Positions 1 to 5,612 of a stretch of 9,917 nucleotides of DNA are shown here, in pieces. The stretch comes from Nitratifractor sp. (lineage in GTDB: Bacteria > Campylobacterota > Campylobacteria > Campylobacterales > Sulfurovaceae). The notes under the pieces are model-generated. The model was given only the letters and a program-made list of their open reading frames with translations, was not told the origin of the DNA and did no database searches. Location of the stretch: the NCBI GenBank assembly GCA_015490055.1, contig WFYP01000075.1:1-9917 (forward strand), given 5' to 3'. The stretch's first letter is position 1, and each line of letters begins with the position of its first letter. The position numbers were made by a program, and so were the translations under genes.

Positions 1-54
1 GTGTTAATCTTAAAATATTATCTTAGTTCAGCTTTTTTATGGAGTTTGCCATAA
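1..54 (+). CDS. Possible 3' end of an upstream gene (partial)
   Basis: Frame 1 is open from the first base to a TAA at 52-54 and would encode a hydrophobic tail ending ...SAFLWSLP. It ends 6 nt before the small-terminase ATG, which has no convincing Shine-Dalgarno sequence of its own, so coupling to an upstream gene would make sense. Only 17 codons are visible and the stretch may simply be non-coding. The other two + frames are closed by stops at 5-7 and 24-26. Confidence 0.2.
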   Translation: MLILKYYLSSAFLWSLP

Positions 55-60
55 TAGTGT

Positions 61-618
61 ATGGCTAAGAAAAAAAATAAACTAACAACTAAACAGAAAG
101 CGTTTTTAAGTGCTTATTCTAATGATTTTAATATTGCTAAAGCATGTAGAGAAGCAGGGATAACACGCCCTACTTACTATAGATGGAATAGAGATATAAA
201 AGAGTTTAGCGAAGCAGTAGAGAGTGTAAAAGAGACTTATGTTGATTTGAGTGAAGCTGTTATTAACCATACGTTAAAACATGGACTAAAAACGGACAAA
301 AGTGGAAATGTGATTTATGTTCCTACTGGAAGAAAAACAGATATACCTGTTAGAAATGATGATGGTAAAATAGTCCATGATGAAAATGGCGAGATACTCT
401 ATGAAGATGAGCTTACTTATCAATACTCTAAAGAGGCTATTGATGCTGCTAAATTTGTGCTTACGCGTAAGGGTAGAGACAGAGGGTATGTTGAGAAGAT
501 AGATATAAATGCAGATGTAAAAGCGATGCAAACTAAGATACTTAGTAAAGAAGAGATAATAGACGTAACCCCTGAAGATATGAAACAGATGTTTTTAGAA
601 GAGTTGAAAAATGGCTAA
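61..618 (+). CDS. Phage small terminase subunit (TerS), HTH type
   Basis: This is probably the DNA-recognition subunit of the packaging motor, which binds phage DNA and presents it to the large terminase. The N-terminus is Lys-rich, followed by a helix-turn-helix at about residues 22-45 (NIAKACREAGITRPTYYRW), typical of phBC6A51-like small terminases. The middle (70-120) carries a Gly/Asp/Asn-rich insertion and the C-terminus is acidic, the part that usually contacts the large subunit. At 185 aa the length is normal. An in-frame TAG at 55-57 makes the ATG at 61 the first possible start. GGAG at 41-44 is too far away to be its RBS, so initiation may be coupled to the upstream frame. The last 8 nt overlap the large terminase gene. 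The role is inferred mainly from the HTH and this adjacency. Confidence 0.82.
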   Translation: MAKKKNKLTTKQKAFLSAYSNDFNIAKACREAGITRPTYYRWNRDIKEFSEAVESVKETYVDLSEAVINHTLKHGLKTDKSGNVIYVPTGRKTDIPVRNDDGKIVHDENGEILYEDELTYQYSKEAIDAAKFVLTRKGRDRGYVEKIDINADVKAMQTKILSKEEIIDVTPEDMKQMFLEELKNG

Positions 619-2200
619 AGATAAAACGCTAAAAAGCTTTATAGGCTATTTGAAAAGATGGCATAACATAAAGAAGAACTATGATTACAAAGAGCCTAAG
701 AAGAGCAGTAAAGAGATTTGGCAGTTTAAATATGAGCTAAAAAAAGAGCTAACCAATCCAAGGTTTTTAAAAATTGCTGATAATTGGTATGAGCATAACC
801 CTGTAGACTACATAGAGCATTGGATAGTGACCTATGACCCTAAACGTGGCTTGGGAGTTACACCGTTTATTCTTTTTCCTAAACAAGAGGAGTTTGTGGC
901 ATGGGTTACTGAAAGATTAGAAAAAAAAGAGTCTGGACTTGTAGAAAAAACACGTGAGGTTGGTATGAGTTGGATGGCGATTGCATGGAGTACGTGGGCT
1001 TGGAAATATAAAAAAAATGCAAAAATAGGCTTTGGTTCTCGTAAGGCTTCACTTGTAGATACCCAAGGAGATTTGGACAGTATCTTTGAAAAATTTAGAC
1101 TTGTACTGCGAAACATTCCTACAGAACTTTTACCGTTTAATTTTTTGGTTAACAAACATACACCAGAGATGAGAATACTCAACCCTGAAAATCAAAACTC
1201 GATCACAGGGGAAGGTGGCGATAACATTGGTCGTGGTGGTAGAAATACTCTCTATTTTAAAGATGAAAGTGCCTTTTATGAGAGAGCTGATAAGATAGAA
1301 GCGGCCCTAAGTGAAAATACTGATGTGCAGATAGATATTAGTACGCCAAACGGTGTTGGTAACCCTTTCCATAAAAAGCGATTTGGTGGTCAAGTTTCTG
1401 TTTTTACTTTTCGGTGGACGGACGACCCACGAAAAGACCAAGCTTGGTATGATGAGCGTGTTAGAAAACTTGGTAGTACTATAGTCGCCCAAGAGATTGA
1501 CATAAACTACGAAGCCTCTCTAAGCAATGTAGTTATCCCTAATCTATGGGTAATGTGTGCCATAGAGCTAAAACTAACAATCCGAAATGACCAACCAAAA
1601 ATTGGAGGTTTTGATGTAGCAGGTGGTGGAGTAGATAAAAACGCCTACCCACTACGCCAAGACTCAACAATTCTAAAAATAATCCAATGGAATGATAGTG
1701 ATAGTGTCTCTGCAACGCATGAAGTAGTGCGACTTGGTACAGAGGACGGCATAGAAACTTTATACCTGGACCCGATAGGTGTAGGTGATGGAGCTGTAGG
1801 AACGCTAAGACAAAATCCCCCTCCGTTTGAGTGGTATGGTGTAGATAGTCGACATAGCCCAAGTGATGATTTTTTTGAAGAGGAAGAGAAGCTCTGCTCT
1901 GAAAAATTTATAAATAAGAGAGCTGAACTGTGGTGGAAGCTAAGAAGAAGGTTTGAAAAAACTTATGACTATGTAAAAAAAGGAGTGCAACACCCACACC
2001 ACGAGCTAATCAGCATTCCAAATGACCCACAGCTCATAAGCGAACTCTCCTCTCCTCTTTTTTTCTATCGAGATAATGGAAAACTAAAAATAGAGAGTAA
2101 AGAGGAGATGAGAAAAAGAGGTGTTGCTAGTCCAAATATGGCTGACGCTGTGGTAATGTGCTTTGCAGAGAGTGAATATGGCTTTTTAGACTGGCTATGA
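611..2200 (+). CDS. Phage terminase large subunit (TerL): ATPase and nuclease
   Basis: This is the motor and endonuclease that translocates phage DNA into procapsids and cuts it. The 529-aa length is typical. The ATPase domain has a deviant Walker A around residues 113-121 (KTREVGMSW: the usual GK[ST] lysine is Met, with basic residues K113 and R115 upstream, as in many terminases), a Walker B at 214-219 (LYFKDE, D218/E219) and a coupling motif STP at 244-246. The RNase H-like nuclease domain shows three acidic positions: D335 in GGFDVAGGG, D387 in LYLDPIG, and D512 in NMADAV. All key motifs are intact, so the enzyme looks functional. Its ATG lies inside the end of the small-subunit gene, indicating translational coupling. 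The portal gene that normally follows is absent; a short degenerate stretch and a DUF1353 gene follow instead. Confidence 0.95.
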   Translation: MAKDKTLKSFIGYLKRWHNIKKNYDYKEPKKSSKEIWQFKYELKKELTNPRFLKIADNWYEHNPVDYIEHWIVTYDPKRGLGVTPFILFPKQEEFVAWVTERLEKKESGLVEKTREVGMSWMAIAWSTWAWKYKKNAKIGFGSRKASLVDTQGDLDSIFEKFRLVLRNIPTELLPFNFLVNKHTPEMRILNPENQNSITGEGGDNIGRGGRNTLYFKDESAFYERADKIEAALSENTDVQIDISTPNGVGNPFHKKRFGGQVSVFTFRWTDDPRKDQAWYDERVRKLGSTIVAQEIDINYEASLSNVVIPNLWVMCAIELKLTIRNDQPKIGGFDVAGGGVDKNAYPLRQDSTILKIIQWNDSDSVSATHEVVRLGTEDGIETLYLDPIGVGDGAVGTLRQNPPPFEWYGVDSRHSPSDDFFEEEEKLCSEKFINKRAELWWKLRRRFEKTYDYVKKGVQHPHHELISIPNDPQLISELSSPLFFYRDNGKLKIESKEEMRKRGVASPNMADAVVMCFAESEYGFLDWL

Positions 2201-2288
2201 AAAGCCCTAGAATCGTTTTTGTGGTGCTAGAGTACGTCTAGCAGATAGAAACGTGCTTATTTTGGACGCTAGAAACATCATTTTTTAG
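2197..2288 (+). pseudogene. Tiny ORF remnant after TerL, possibly one base short
   Basis: An ATG at 2197 overlaps the TerL stop in the ATGA arrangement used for coupled genes, but it reads only 14 codons (MKSPRIVFVVLEYV) before a TAG at 2239-2241. The frame one base back is open from 2211 to a TAG at 2286-2288 and reads protein-like sequence (RVRLADRNVLILDARNIIF). One extra T in the T5 run at 2216-2220 would join them into a 30-aa peptide. This may be a decayed small gene, a homopolymer sequencing error, or chance. The rest of the gap up to 2305 contains only the SD of the next gene. Confidence 0.3.
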
Positions 2289-2305
2289 GAAAAGGAGAAA
2301 AAACC

Positions 2306-2638
2306 GTGCTTTGTCTACAACCACTACCAAACCATCGCTATAAAGTAACTTTTGAGTATAGATATAAAGATATAACTGTTCCCAAAGGCTATATTACCAA
2401 TGGTGCAAATATTCCGAGACTGTTTTGGAGTATTTTCCCACCCAACATGAGTGACATAATGGAGGCTGTTGTAGTCCACGACTACTTATGTGACCAAGGC
2501 GAATACGATAAAGCAGATAGATACTTTAAAGAGCTACTGCAAAAGACAAGACTACGCTCTGTTTCTGTTTTTATACTACATAGAGCTGTAGTGAGTTATC
2601 ATTTTTTACGCTACAAACTATTCAAAAAAATTCTATAA
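2306..2638 (+). CDS. DUF1353 family phage protein
   Basis: This 110-aa protein matches the DUF1353 pattern: a beta-rich N-terminus, the signature VPKGYITNGANIPRLFW at 25-41, a Pro-rich stretch (PP at 45-46), then a helix with a conserved His-Asp pair (VVVHDYL, H58/D59) and an acidic helix (EYDKADRYFKELL). The family is common in phages and prophages, often beside lysis or packaging genes; its biochemical function is not established to my knowledge. The conserved His/Asp/Tyr residues hint at a catalytic or metal site, but that is inference. The start is GTG at 2306, supported by a strong SD (AAGGAG, about 9 nt upstream). The C-terminus is basic and aromatic. It lies between the packaging genes and the lysis cassette, which fits its usual context. 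Confidence 0.85.
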   Translation: MLCLQPLPNHRYKVTFEYRYKDITVPKGYITNGANIPRLFWSIFPPNMSDIMEAVVVHDYLCDQGEYDKADRYFKELLQKTRLRSVSVFILHRAVVSYHFLRYKLFKKIL

Positions 2639-2682
2639 ACCATTAAAATAACTACAACTTACAAATTTTATAAAGGCGAATA

Positions 2683-3012
2683 ATGTTTAATAATGGAGAT
2701 AGAGATATATATACCCTTGTACTGCTTATGGGTGGCACACTTTGGGGAGTGTTTGTTAAGTATATGGCATATATAAAAAAAGCTAAAGAGGAGTTTAGCT
2801 TTTTAATTTTTGTCTCCGAGTATTTCGCTCATGGATTTGTTGGGTTTGTAGTATTTTTGGTATGTAGGGGCATAAACCTGAATGAGTATCTTACTCTTGC
2901 TATATCCTTAGGTGGTGCTTTTATAGGGCTAAAGATGTTTTTAAAATTTGAGAATGAAATTTTAGAGGGAATGGATAATATTTCTGAAAAAATAAAAGGG
3001 TGGCTAAAGTAA
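2683..3012 (+). CDS. Phage holin, LydA-like, three TM segments
   Basis: This 109-aa inner-membrane protein probably forms the lesions that let the endolysin out and set lysis timing. Three hydrophobic segments are visible, at about residues 10-29, 38-62 and 68-88, with a charged amphipathic C-terminal tail (90-109). The middle region, SEYFAHGFVGFVVFLVC followed by a Gly-rich third helix, resembles the LydA / phage holin 3 group as I recall it. AAAGG about 10 nt before the ATG supports the start. It is the first gene of a tight lysis cassette: its TAA at 3010-3012 overlaps the ATG of the next small ORF (TAATG). Assignment as holin rests on topology, size and position directly upstream of the endolysin. 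Confidence 0.78.
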   Translation: MFNNGDRDIYTLVLLMGGTLWGVFVKYMAYIKKAKEEFSFLIFVSEYFAHGFVGFVVFLVCRGINLNEYLTLAISLGGAFIGLKMFLKFENEILEGMDNISEKIKGWLK

Positions 3013-3140
3013 TGTTAATAAAGAGTGTTCTAACAATAGAGAAAGAAAACCGATTTGTAGCTTGGTGCAAAAAGAGAGTATGGCTTCGTTTTGTACTCTA
3101 TGGTATAGCTTGTGGTTCTGCGTGGTACTACTATGGATAA
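3012..3140 (+). CDS. 42-aa single-TM peptide between holin and endolysin
   Basis: This small ORF starts at an ATG overlapping the holin stop (TAATG) and ends with a TAA at 3138-3140, inside the first codons of the endolysin gene. Such double overlap strongly suggests it is translated. The 42-residue product has a charged, basic N-terminal half (KKR at 20-22) and a hydrophobic C-terminal segment at about 25-41 (LRFVLYGIACGSAWYYYG), consistent with a single membrane helix with its N-terminus in the cytoplasm. Position and topology suggest a second holin, antiholin or holin accessory factor. I recognise no family. Confidence 0.6.
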   Translation: MLIKSVLTIEKENRFVAWCKKRVWLRFVLYGIACGSAWYYYG

Positions 3141-3621
3141 AAAAATAAAAAAAATAATTGAGTATTGTAAAGAGAGTGGCATAACTAAACCTGAACAAAT
3201 ACAGTACATAGTCGCTACCGTATGGCACGAAACAGATGGAACGTTTAAGCCTGTGCGAGAAGCTGGGTGGCTTAGAAATTGGGATAAGTATCTGCGTACA
3301 AATAGCAATACCAAGCGTTATTATCCTTATTATGGGCGTGGGTTTGTTCAGATAACTTGGAAAAAAAACTATGAGAAGTTTTCTAAGATAATGGGAATAG
3401 ACTTGGTAAACAATCCTGATTTAGCTTTGGAGTTTGACAATGCTCTGTTTATCTTAGTCTACGGAATGAAGCACGGAACTTTTACAGGAAAGAAGCTCTT
3501 AGACTACTTTAATATTAATGGTTCGGACTTTATAGGTGCAAGAGCCATAATTAACGGTAAAGATAGGGCTGAGAAGATAGCACGTTATGCACAGAGGATA
3601 AAGTTAAATGAGTATATTTAA
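3133..3621 (+). CDS. Phage endolysin, GH19 chitinase/lysozyme-like
   Basis: This is a peptidoglycan-degrading enzyme of the phage GH19-like endolysin type, 162 aa from ATG 3133. Visible motifs are ATVWHETDGTF at 28-38 with the probable catalytic Glu E33, a second acidic residue E43 in VREAGW that could be its partner, the substrate-cleft motif YYGRGFVQITW at 66-76, NNPDLAL at 93-99, and a C-terminal RAIINGKDRAEKIARY. There is no signal peptide or signal-anchor, so release should depend on the holin. The start is uncertain: an upstream in-frame GTG at 3112 would add seven residues (VLRGTT...), but ATG 3133 overlaps the stop of the preceding small ORF, the coupled arrangement seen elsewhere here. 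The last 14 nt overlap the i-spanin gene. Confidence 0.9.
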   Translation: MDKKIKKIIEYCKESGITKPEQIQYIVATVWHETDGTFKPVREAGWLRNWDKYLRTNSNTKRYYPYYGRGFVQITWKKNYEKFSKIMGIDLVNNPDLALEFDNALFILVYGMKHGTFTGKKLLDYFNINGSDFIGARAIINGKDRAEKIARYAQRIKLNEYI

Positions 3622-3910
3622 AAATATAAAATTAATGCTAATTGGTGGAGTTAGTTTAGTTGTTATTAGCACTATATCTTATTTTTATTTAACAGTGAAA
3701 TTGCAAAAAGTAGAGATTGATAATAAAAATGTACAGATTGAAGTGGCAAAAGATGAAGTTAAAAAAGAGGTGATTGAAGAGAGATGGCAAACAATCGCCC
3801 AGGAGCATAACAAAAGTTTAGGAGAAAAACATGAGATTAAAGAGCCTGTTGAGCATAACGATAGTAATATTACCGATTTTTATTTTTTTAGGTTGTTCGG
3901 AGAGGGTTAA
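3608..3910 (+). CDS. Inner-membrane spanin subunit (Rz-like i-spanin)
   Basis: The protein has 100 aa: a short cytoplasmic N-terminus, one TM helix at about 9-30, then a charged, helical, coiled-coil-prone periplasmic region at 31-78 rich in Glu, Lys, Val and Gln. This is the classic i-spanin plan: it anchors in the inner membrane and binds the o-spanin across the periplasm to fuse inner and outer membranes at the end of lysis. Sequence identity to Rz is not visible; the call rests on topology and on position after the endolysin with a lipoprotein gene embedded in its 3' end. Its ATG lies inside the endolysin's end (14-nt overlap). The last 80 nt are read in two frames. Confidence 0.82.
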   Translation: MSIFKNIKLMLIGGVSLVVISTISYFYLTVKLQKVEIDNKNVQIEVAKDEVKKEVIEERWQTIAQEHNKSLGEKHEIKEPVEHNDSNITDFYFFRLFGEG

Positions 3911-4148
3911 ATATATTAAAAAAGAGTGTCCTAAGCTTGTTATTTTTGCTAGAGACAAGAATGTTTCTCTCTATAGTAAGAAGTTAAAGCTCTCTTTGCA
4001 GAGACATGATAAGCAGTTTTTTTTAATAAAAGAGGAAGATTTGAAGATGTTGAGTGAGTGGGTGCAACAGTTGAAATTTCGTGTGAAAAATGATGATGAA
4101 GTTTTTGAGTTGTATGAGAGGGAGATAAAAGAAGCAAACTCTTTATAA
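3831..4148 (+). CDS. Outer-membrane spanin lipoprotein (Rz1-like o-spanin)
   Basis: A type II signal peptide is clear: basic N-terminus (MRLK), hydrophobic core, and lipobox FLGC with Cys22 as the lipidated residue. The mature protein would be about 84 aa, longer than lambda Rz1, with charged helical segments (KKLKLSLQRHDKQ; KEEDLKMLSEW). It should sit in the outer membrane and pair with the i-spanin. It begins inside the i-spanin gene in the +1 frame, sharing 80 nt, and then extends 238 nt beyond it, so it is an overlapping rather than fully embedded spanin pair. The start is well supported by AGGAG 6 nt before the ATG. Its final codons form half of a terminator hairpin shared with the converging - strand gene. 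Confidence 0.86.
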   Translation: MRLKSLLSITIVILPIFIFLGCSERVKYIKKECPKLVIFARDKNVSLYSKKLKLSLQRHDKQFFLIKEEDLKMLSEWVQQLKFRVKNDDEVFELYEREIKEANSL

Positions 4149-4164
4149 AAAGAGTATTGCTTCT
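4130..4164. terminator. Bidirectional terminator hairpin within two converging gene ends
   Basis: The arms AGAAGCAAACTCTTT (4130-4144) and AAAGAGT-A-TTGCTTCT (4149-4164) pair over 15 bp with one bulged A (4156) around the loop ATAA. Rightward, a T-rich tract follows (T5 at 4170-4174); leftward, the - strand reads TTCTTTTATC after the stem. The hairpin contains the stop codons of both the o-spanin gene and the - strand 66-aa gene, which overlap by 6 nt. It would end both convergent transcripts. Confidence 0.7.
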
Positions 4165-4343
4165 GTAAGTTTTTCTTCATTGATAAGATGAATTGTAAAA
4201 TCATCTTCATCTATCTTAATGGCTTCTTTTAGCTCCTCAATAAGTTGGTCTATATTTTCATAACCCATTAACTTTTCATCTCCATCTTTAAGCCATGTTA
4301 CTGTTGGGGATTCGACTTCAATGTTTAAATTTTTATAGTTCAT
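4143..4343 (-). CDS. Small acidic hypothetical protein (66 aa)
   Basis: I do not recognise a family. The start is set at ATG 4343 because AAAGGAAA lies about 7 nt upstream; longer in-frame starts exist (up to 4403) but would run inside the upstream gene without an SD. The 66-aa product is acidic, with a short beta-like N-terminus (NIEVESPTVTWL), an acidic helix (IDQLIEELKEAIKIDEDD) and a beta-like end. There is no signal peptide or TM. It follows the 189-aa membrane protein gene by 13 nt, so the two form a small operon. Its last codons contribute to the shared terminator. Confidence 0.65.
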   Translation of the reverse strand: MNYKNLNIEVESPTVTWLKDGDEKLMGYENIDQLIEELKEAIKIDEDDFTIHLINEEKLTEAILFL

Positions 4344-4356
4344 AGTATTTCCTTTT

Positions 4357-4926
4357 TTATCTTTTTGAATTTTTAAGTAACTCCATACGCATACAAGCAT
4401 CAAGAATAATATCTAAACTTTTATCTTGATATTTCTTGTTAGCAAATGCTTTGTCTGTACAATCAACTATACTGAATAACATAGGCTTCAATGCGTCATC
4501 TCCATATCTACTATGGAACTTTTCAACACTTGGAAAGTAGAGAAATAAACCTTTTACAAAATCTACTTTAAAATCATCACTATAATCTAGCCATGTTTCT
4601 TTATCAGACTTTTTAGGCTCTTCTTTTACTTTTACCAGCTCTTTAGGCTTAGGCTCTTTTGTAGAGAATATAGAATATAGAGCAGATTCAGACGAAGAAT
4701 TTATATCTTTTTTATTGCTCTCTTCATGCACTTCAATATTTTTTACAACTTCTGTAATCTCTTTTTTTGGTGGTTTTGGTAAGCCTAATGAGATAAGTGA
4801 CATAATAGCAAAAAATAAAAAAAATACCTTCCATCTACTTTTCATCTTTACAAAACTTGGTTTAACCAAACCAACAACCAATAAAACAAATGCTAATAGC
4901 ATCAAAACAGACAATCCTTTTTCCAT
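4357..4926 (-). CDS. Two-TM membrane protein with C-terminal soluble domain, unknown function
   Basis: The protein has 189 aa. Two TM helices (about 4-21 and 33-49) flank a short basic loop (KPSFVKMKSRWK), which the positive-inside rule places in the cytoplasm, so the C-terminal part would be periplasmic. The hydrophobic-GLVKPS-basic-hydrophobic-PKPP pattern resembles the paired-TM N-terminus common to many small bacterial envelope proteins of unknown role. A Lys/Glu/Pro-rich linker (51-110) leads to a C-terminal domain (112-186, KETWLDYSDDF to ILDACMRM) with two Cys at 156 and 178 that could form a disulfide. AAGGA about 7 nt upstream supports the ATG. It is the first gene after a palindromic promoter (4951-4965). 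Phage immunity or superinfection exclusion is a guess from location and topology only. Confidence 0.75.
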   Translation of the reverse strand: MEKGLSVLMLLAFVLLVVGLVKPSFVKMKSRWKVFFLFFAIMSLISLGLPKPPKKEITEVVKNIEVHEESNKKDINSSSESALYSIFSTKEPKPKELVKVKEEPKKSDKETWLDYSDDFKVDFVKGLFLYFPSVEKFHSRYGDDALKPMLFSIVDCTDKAFANKKYQDKSLDIILDACMRMELLKNSKR

Positions 4927-4950
4927 TACAAATCCTTACTTTTTTATTTG

Positions 4951-4965
4951 TGATATATTATATCA
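4951..4965 (-). promoter_or_regulatory. Promoter -10 inside a perfect 15-bp palindrome
   Basis: On the - strand a TATAAT hexamer (4957-4962) lies 31 nt upstream of the ATG at 4926, and the surrounding 15 bp form a perfect odd palindrome, TGATATA-T-TATATCA. No good -35 is visible, as expected for Campylobacterota sigma-70 promoters. The symmetry over the -10 suggests an operator for a dimeric repressor, but AT-rich dyads can also arise by chance. Confidence 0.55.
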
Positions 4966-4978
4966 AAATTTTAAAACG

Positions 4979-5056
4979 CTTACTCGCCCTCTCCGAAGAG
5001 AGAGCTGATAAGGGTTTGTTAATCTTCATTCCCACCGAGGACGGTTGGGAACTAGC
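4979..5056. repeat. GC-richer intergenic patch with REP-like hairpin
   Basis: This patch is visibly richer in G and C than its surroundings. It contains a small hairpin CTCTC-CGAA-GAGAG (4989-5002) and a stronger one, TTCCCACCG (5029-5037) pairing with CGGTTGGGAA (5042-5051) around loop AGGA with one bulged T. The TTCCCAC...GTGGGAA type of palindrome resembles REP-type elements mobilised by RAYT (IS200/IS605-like) transposases; that resemblance is from memory. It sits between the 3' end of the large - strand operon and the promoter of the two-gene operon, a usual site for such repeats. Only one copy is visible. Confidence 0.4.
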
Positions 5057-5067
5057 TAAAGATTTGT

Positions 5068-5358
5068 TTACTTTTTTAAACCCCAAGAAAAAAGAGTTTT
5101 AATAACTCCTTTTTCTGTTGTTGGGTCTTCTTCGTAAGATGTAGTTACACCATCGCTCCAATTTCCCTTTAGAACTTTATATTTTGTATCTTTGTAGATA
5201 ATTTCGCTTTCCTTTTGCAGTTTCAAATCTCCATCAGCATGAAAAATAACTGCTTCAGCAGGTTCTCCATCTAACACAGATTTAATAATTTCTTGTTTTG
5301 ATATTTCATCTTTTTCTGCAATATCATTATCTGCAAATATACTTTTTAAAAAAAACAT
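5068..5358 (-). CDS. Hypothetical 96-aa protein, last gene of the large minus-strand operon
   Basis: No family is recognised. An acidic helical N-terminal part (DIAEKDEISKQEIIKSVLDG, 12-31) precedes a beta-rich stretch (AEAVIFHADGDLKL, SEIIYKDTKYKVLKGNW) that looks like a small beta-sheet domain, ending in a basic tail (TLFSWGLKK). There is no TM or signal peptide. GGAG 7 nt before the ATG (GGAGTAATAAAATG) supports the start. It lies 4 nt downstream of the preceding small ORF, so it is probably co-transcribed with it. A weak hairpin lies near its 3' end (GAGTT/AACTC, about 5094-5108). Confidence 0.65.
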   Translation of the reverse strand: MFFLKSIFADNDIAEKDEISKQEIIKSVLDGEPAEAVIFHADGDLKLQKESEIIYKDTKYKVLKGNWSDGVTTSYEEDPTTEKGVIKTLFSWGLKK

Positions 5359-5362
5359 TTTA

Positions 5363-5464
5363 TTACTCCACTAATTCTAGCAATTCGCTAGTTCTTGTTT
5401 CTATAGACAACTCTTCTTGTCGTGCCTCTAATTCATTCCATTGTGAATCTTGCCAATTTTCCAT
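5363..5464 (-). CDS. Small acidic ORF (33 aa), start possibly lost by a one-base deletion
   Basis: The frame reads MENWQDSQWNELEARQEELS and ends ...ELLELVE, a very acidic, helical peptide whose stop is 4 nt before the next gene. The ATG at 5464 lacks an SD. The coding frame stays open upstream to 5500, and 23 nt upstream there is an ATG at 5487 with an excellent SD (GGAGGAGG, spacing 6), but it is followed at once by TAG. One extra G after that ATG would give an intact 43-aa gene (MVEKQYENMENW...) with perfect signals and a TAATG overlap with the preceding gene. The actual start, and whether the gene is intact, are therefore uncertain. Confidence 0.42.
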   Translation of the reverse strand: MENWQDSQWNELEARQEELSIETRTSELLELVE

Positions 5465-5486
5465 ATTTTCATATTGTTTTTCTACA

Positions 5487-5612
5487 TTACTTACCTCCTC
5501 CCCATTGTGTTTCTAACTCTTTAGTAATCTCTTCTTGCTCTTGCTCTGTAAGGTTTTCTCCACCCTTGCAGGTAGTCCAGTCTTTTACATAGCCAATGTT
5601 TTCATTTTCCAT
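5487..5612 (-). CDS. Hypothetical 41-aa protein
   Basis: The ORF starts at ATG 5612, overlapping the end of the 153-aa gene by 11 nt, with GGAG 7 nt upstream (GGAGAAACGTAATG). The 41-aa product reads MENENIGYVKDWTTCKGG, then an acidic helix (LTEQEQEEITKELETQW) and a Gly-rich end (GGGK). There is one Cys and no TM. The good SD and overlap argue that it is translated even though it is short. Family unknown; in phages such peptides are often regulators or inhibitors, but nothing here indicates a target. Confidence 0.6.
   Translation of the reverse strand: MENENIGYVKDWTTCKGGENLTEQEQEEITKELETQWGGGK

Noticed and set aside
832..1182. Minus-strand ORF of 116 codons inside the large terminase gene
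   Set aside because: It lies wholly antisense to a clear TerL with conserved motifs; there is no SD and the composition is Ser/Leu-rich, like a shadow frame.
3004..3314. Two minus-strand ORFs across the holin-endolysin junction
   Set aside because: They are antisense to the lysis genes and give Phe/Tyr/Leu-rich shadow translations without start signals.
4344..4403. Longer N-terminus for the 66-aa protein, starting at 4403
   Set aside because: It would lie within the end of the 189-aa gene and lacks an SD, while ATG 4343 has AAAGGAAA at good spacing.
4890..5102. Plus-strand 70-codon ORF reading LSEERADKGLL...
   Set aside because: It runs antisense across the start and promoter of the 189-aa gene and through the hairpin patch. 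The protein-like look comes from the structured repeat; no SD.
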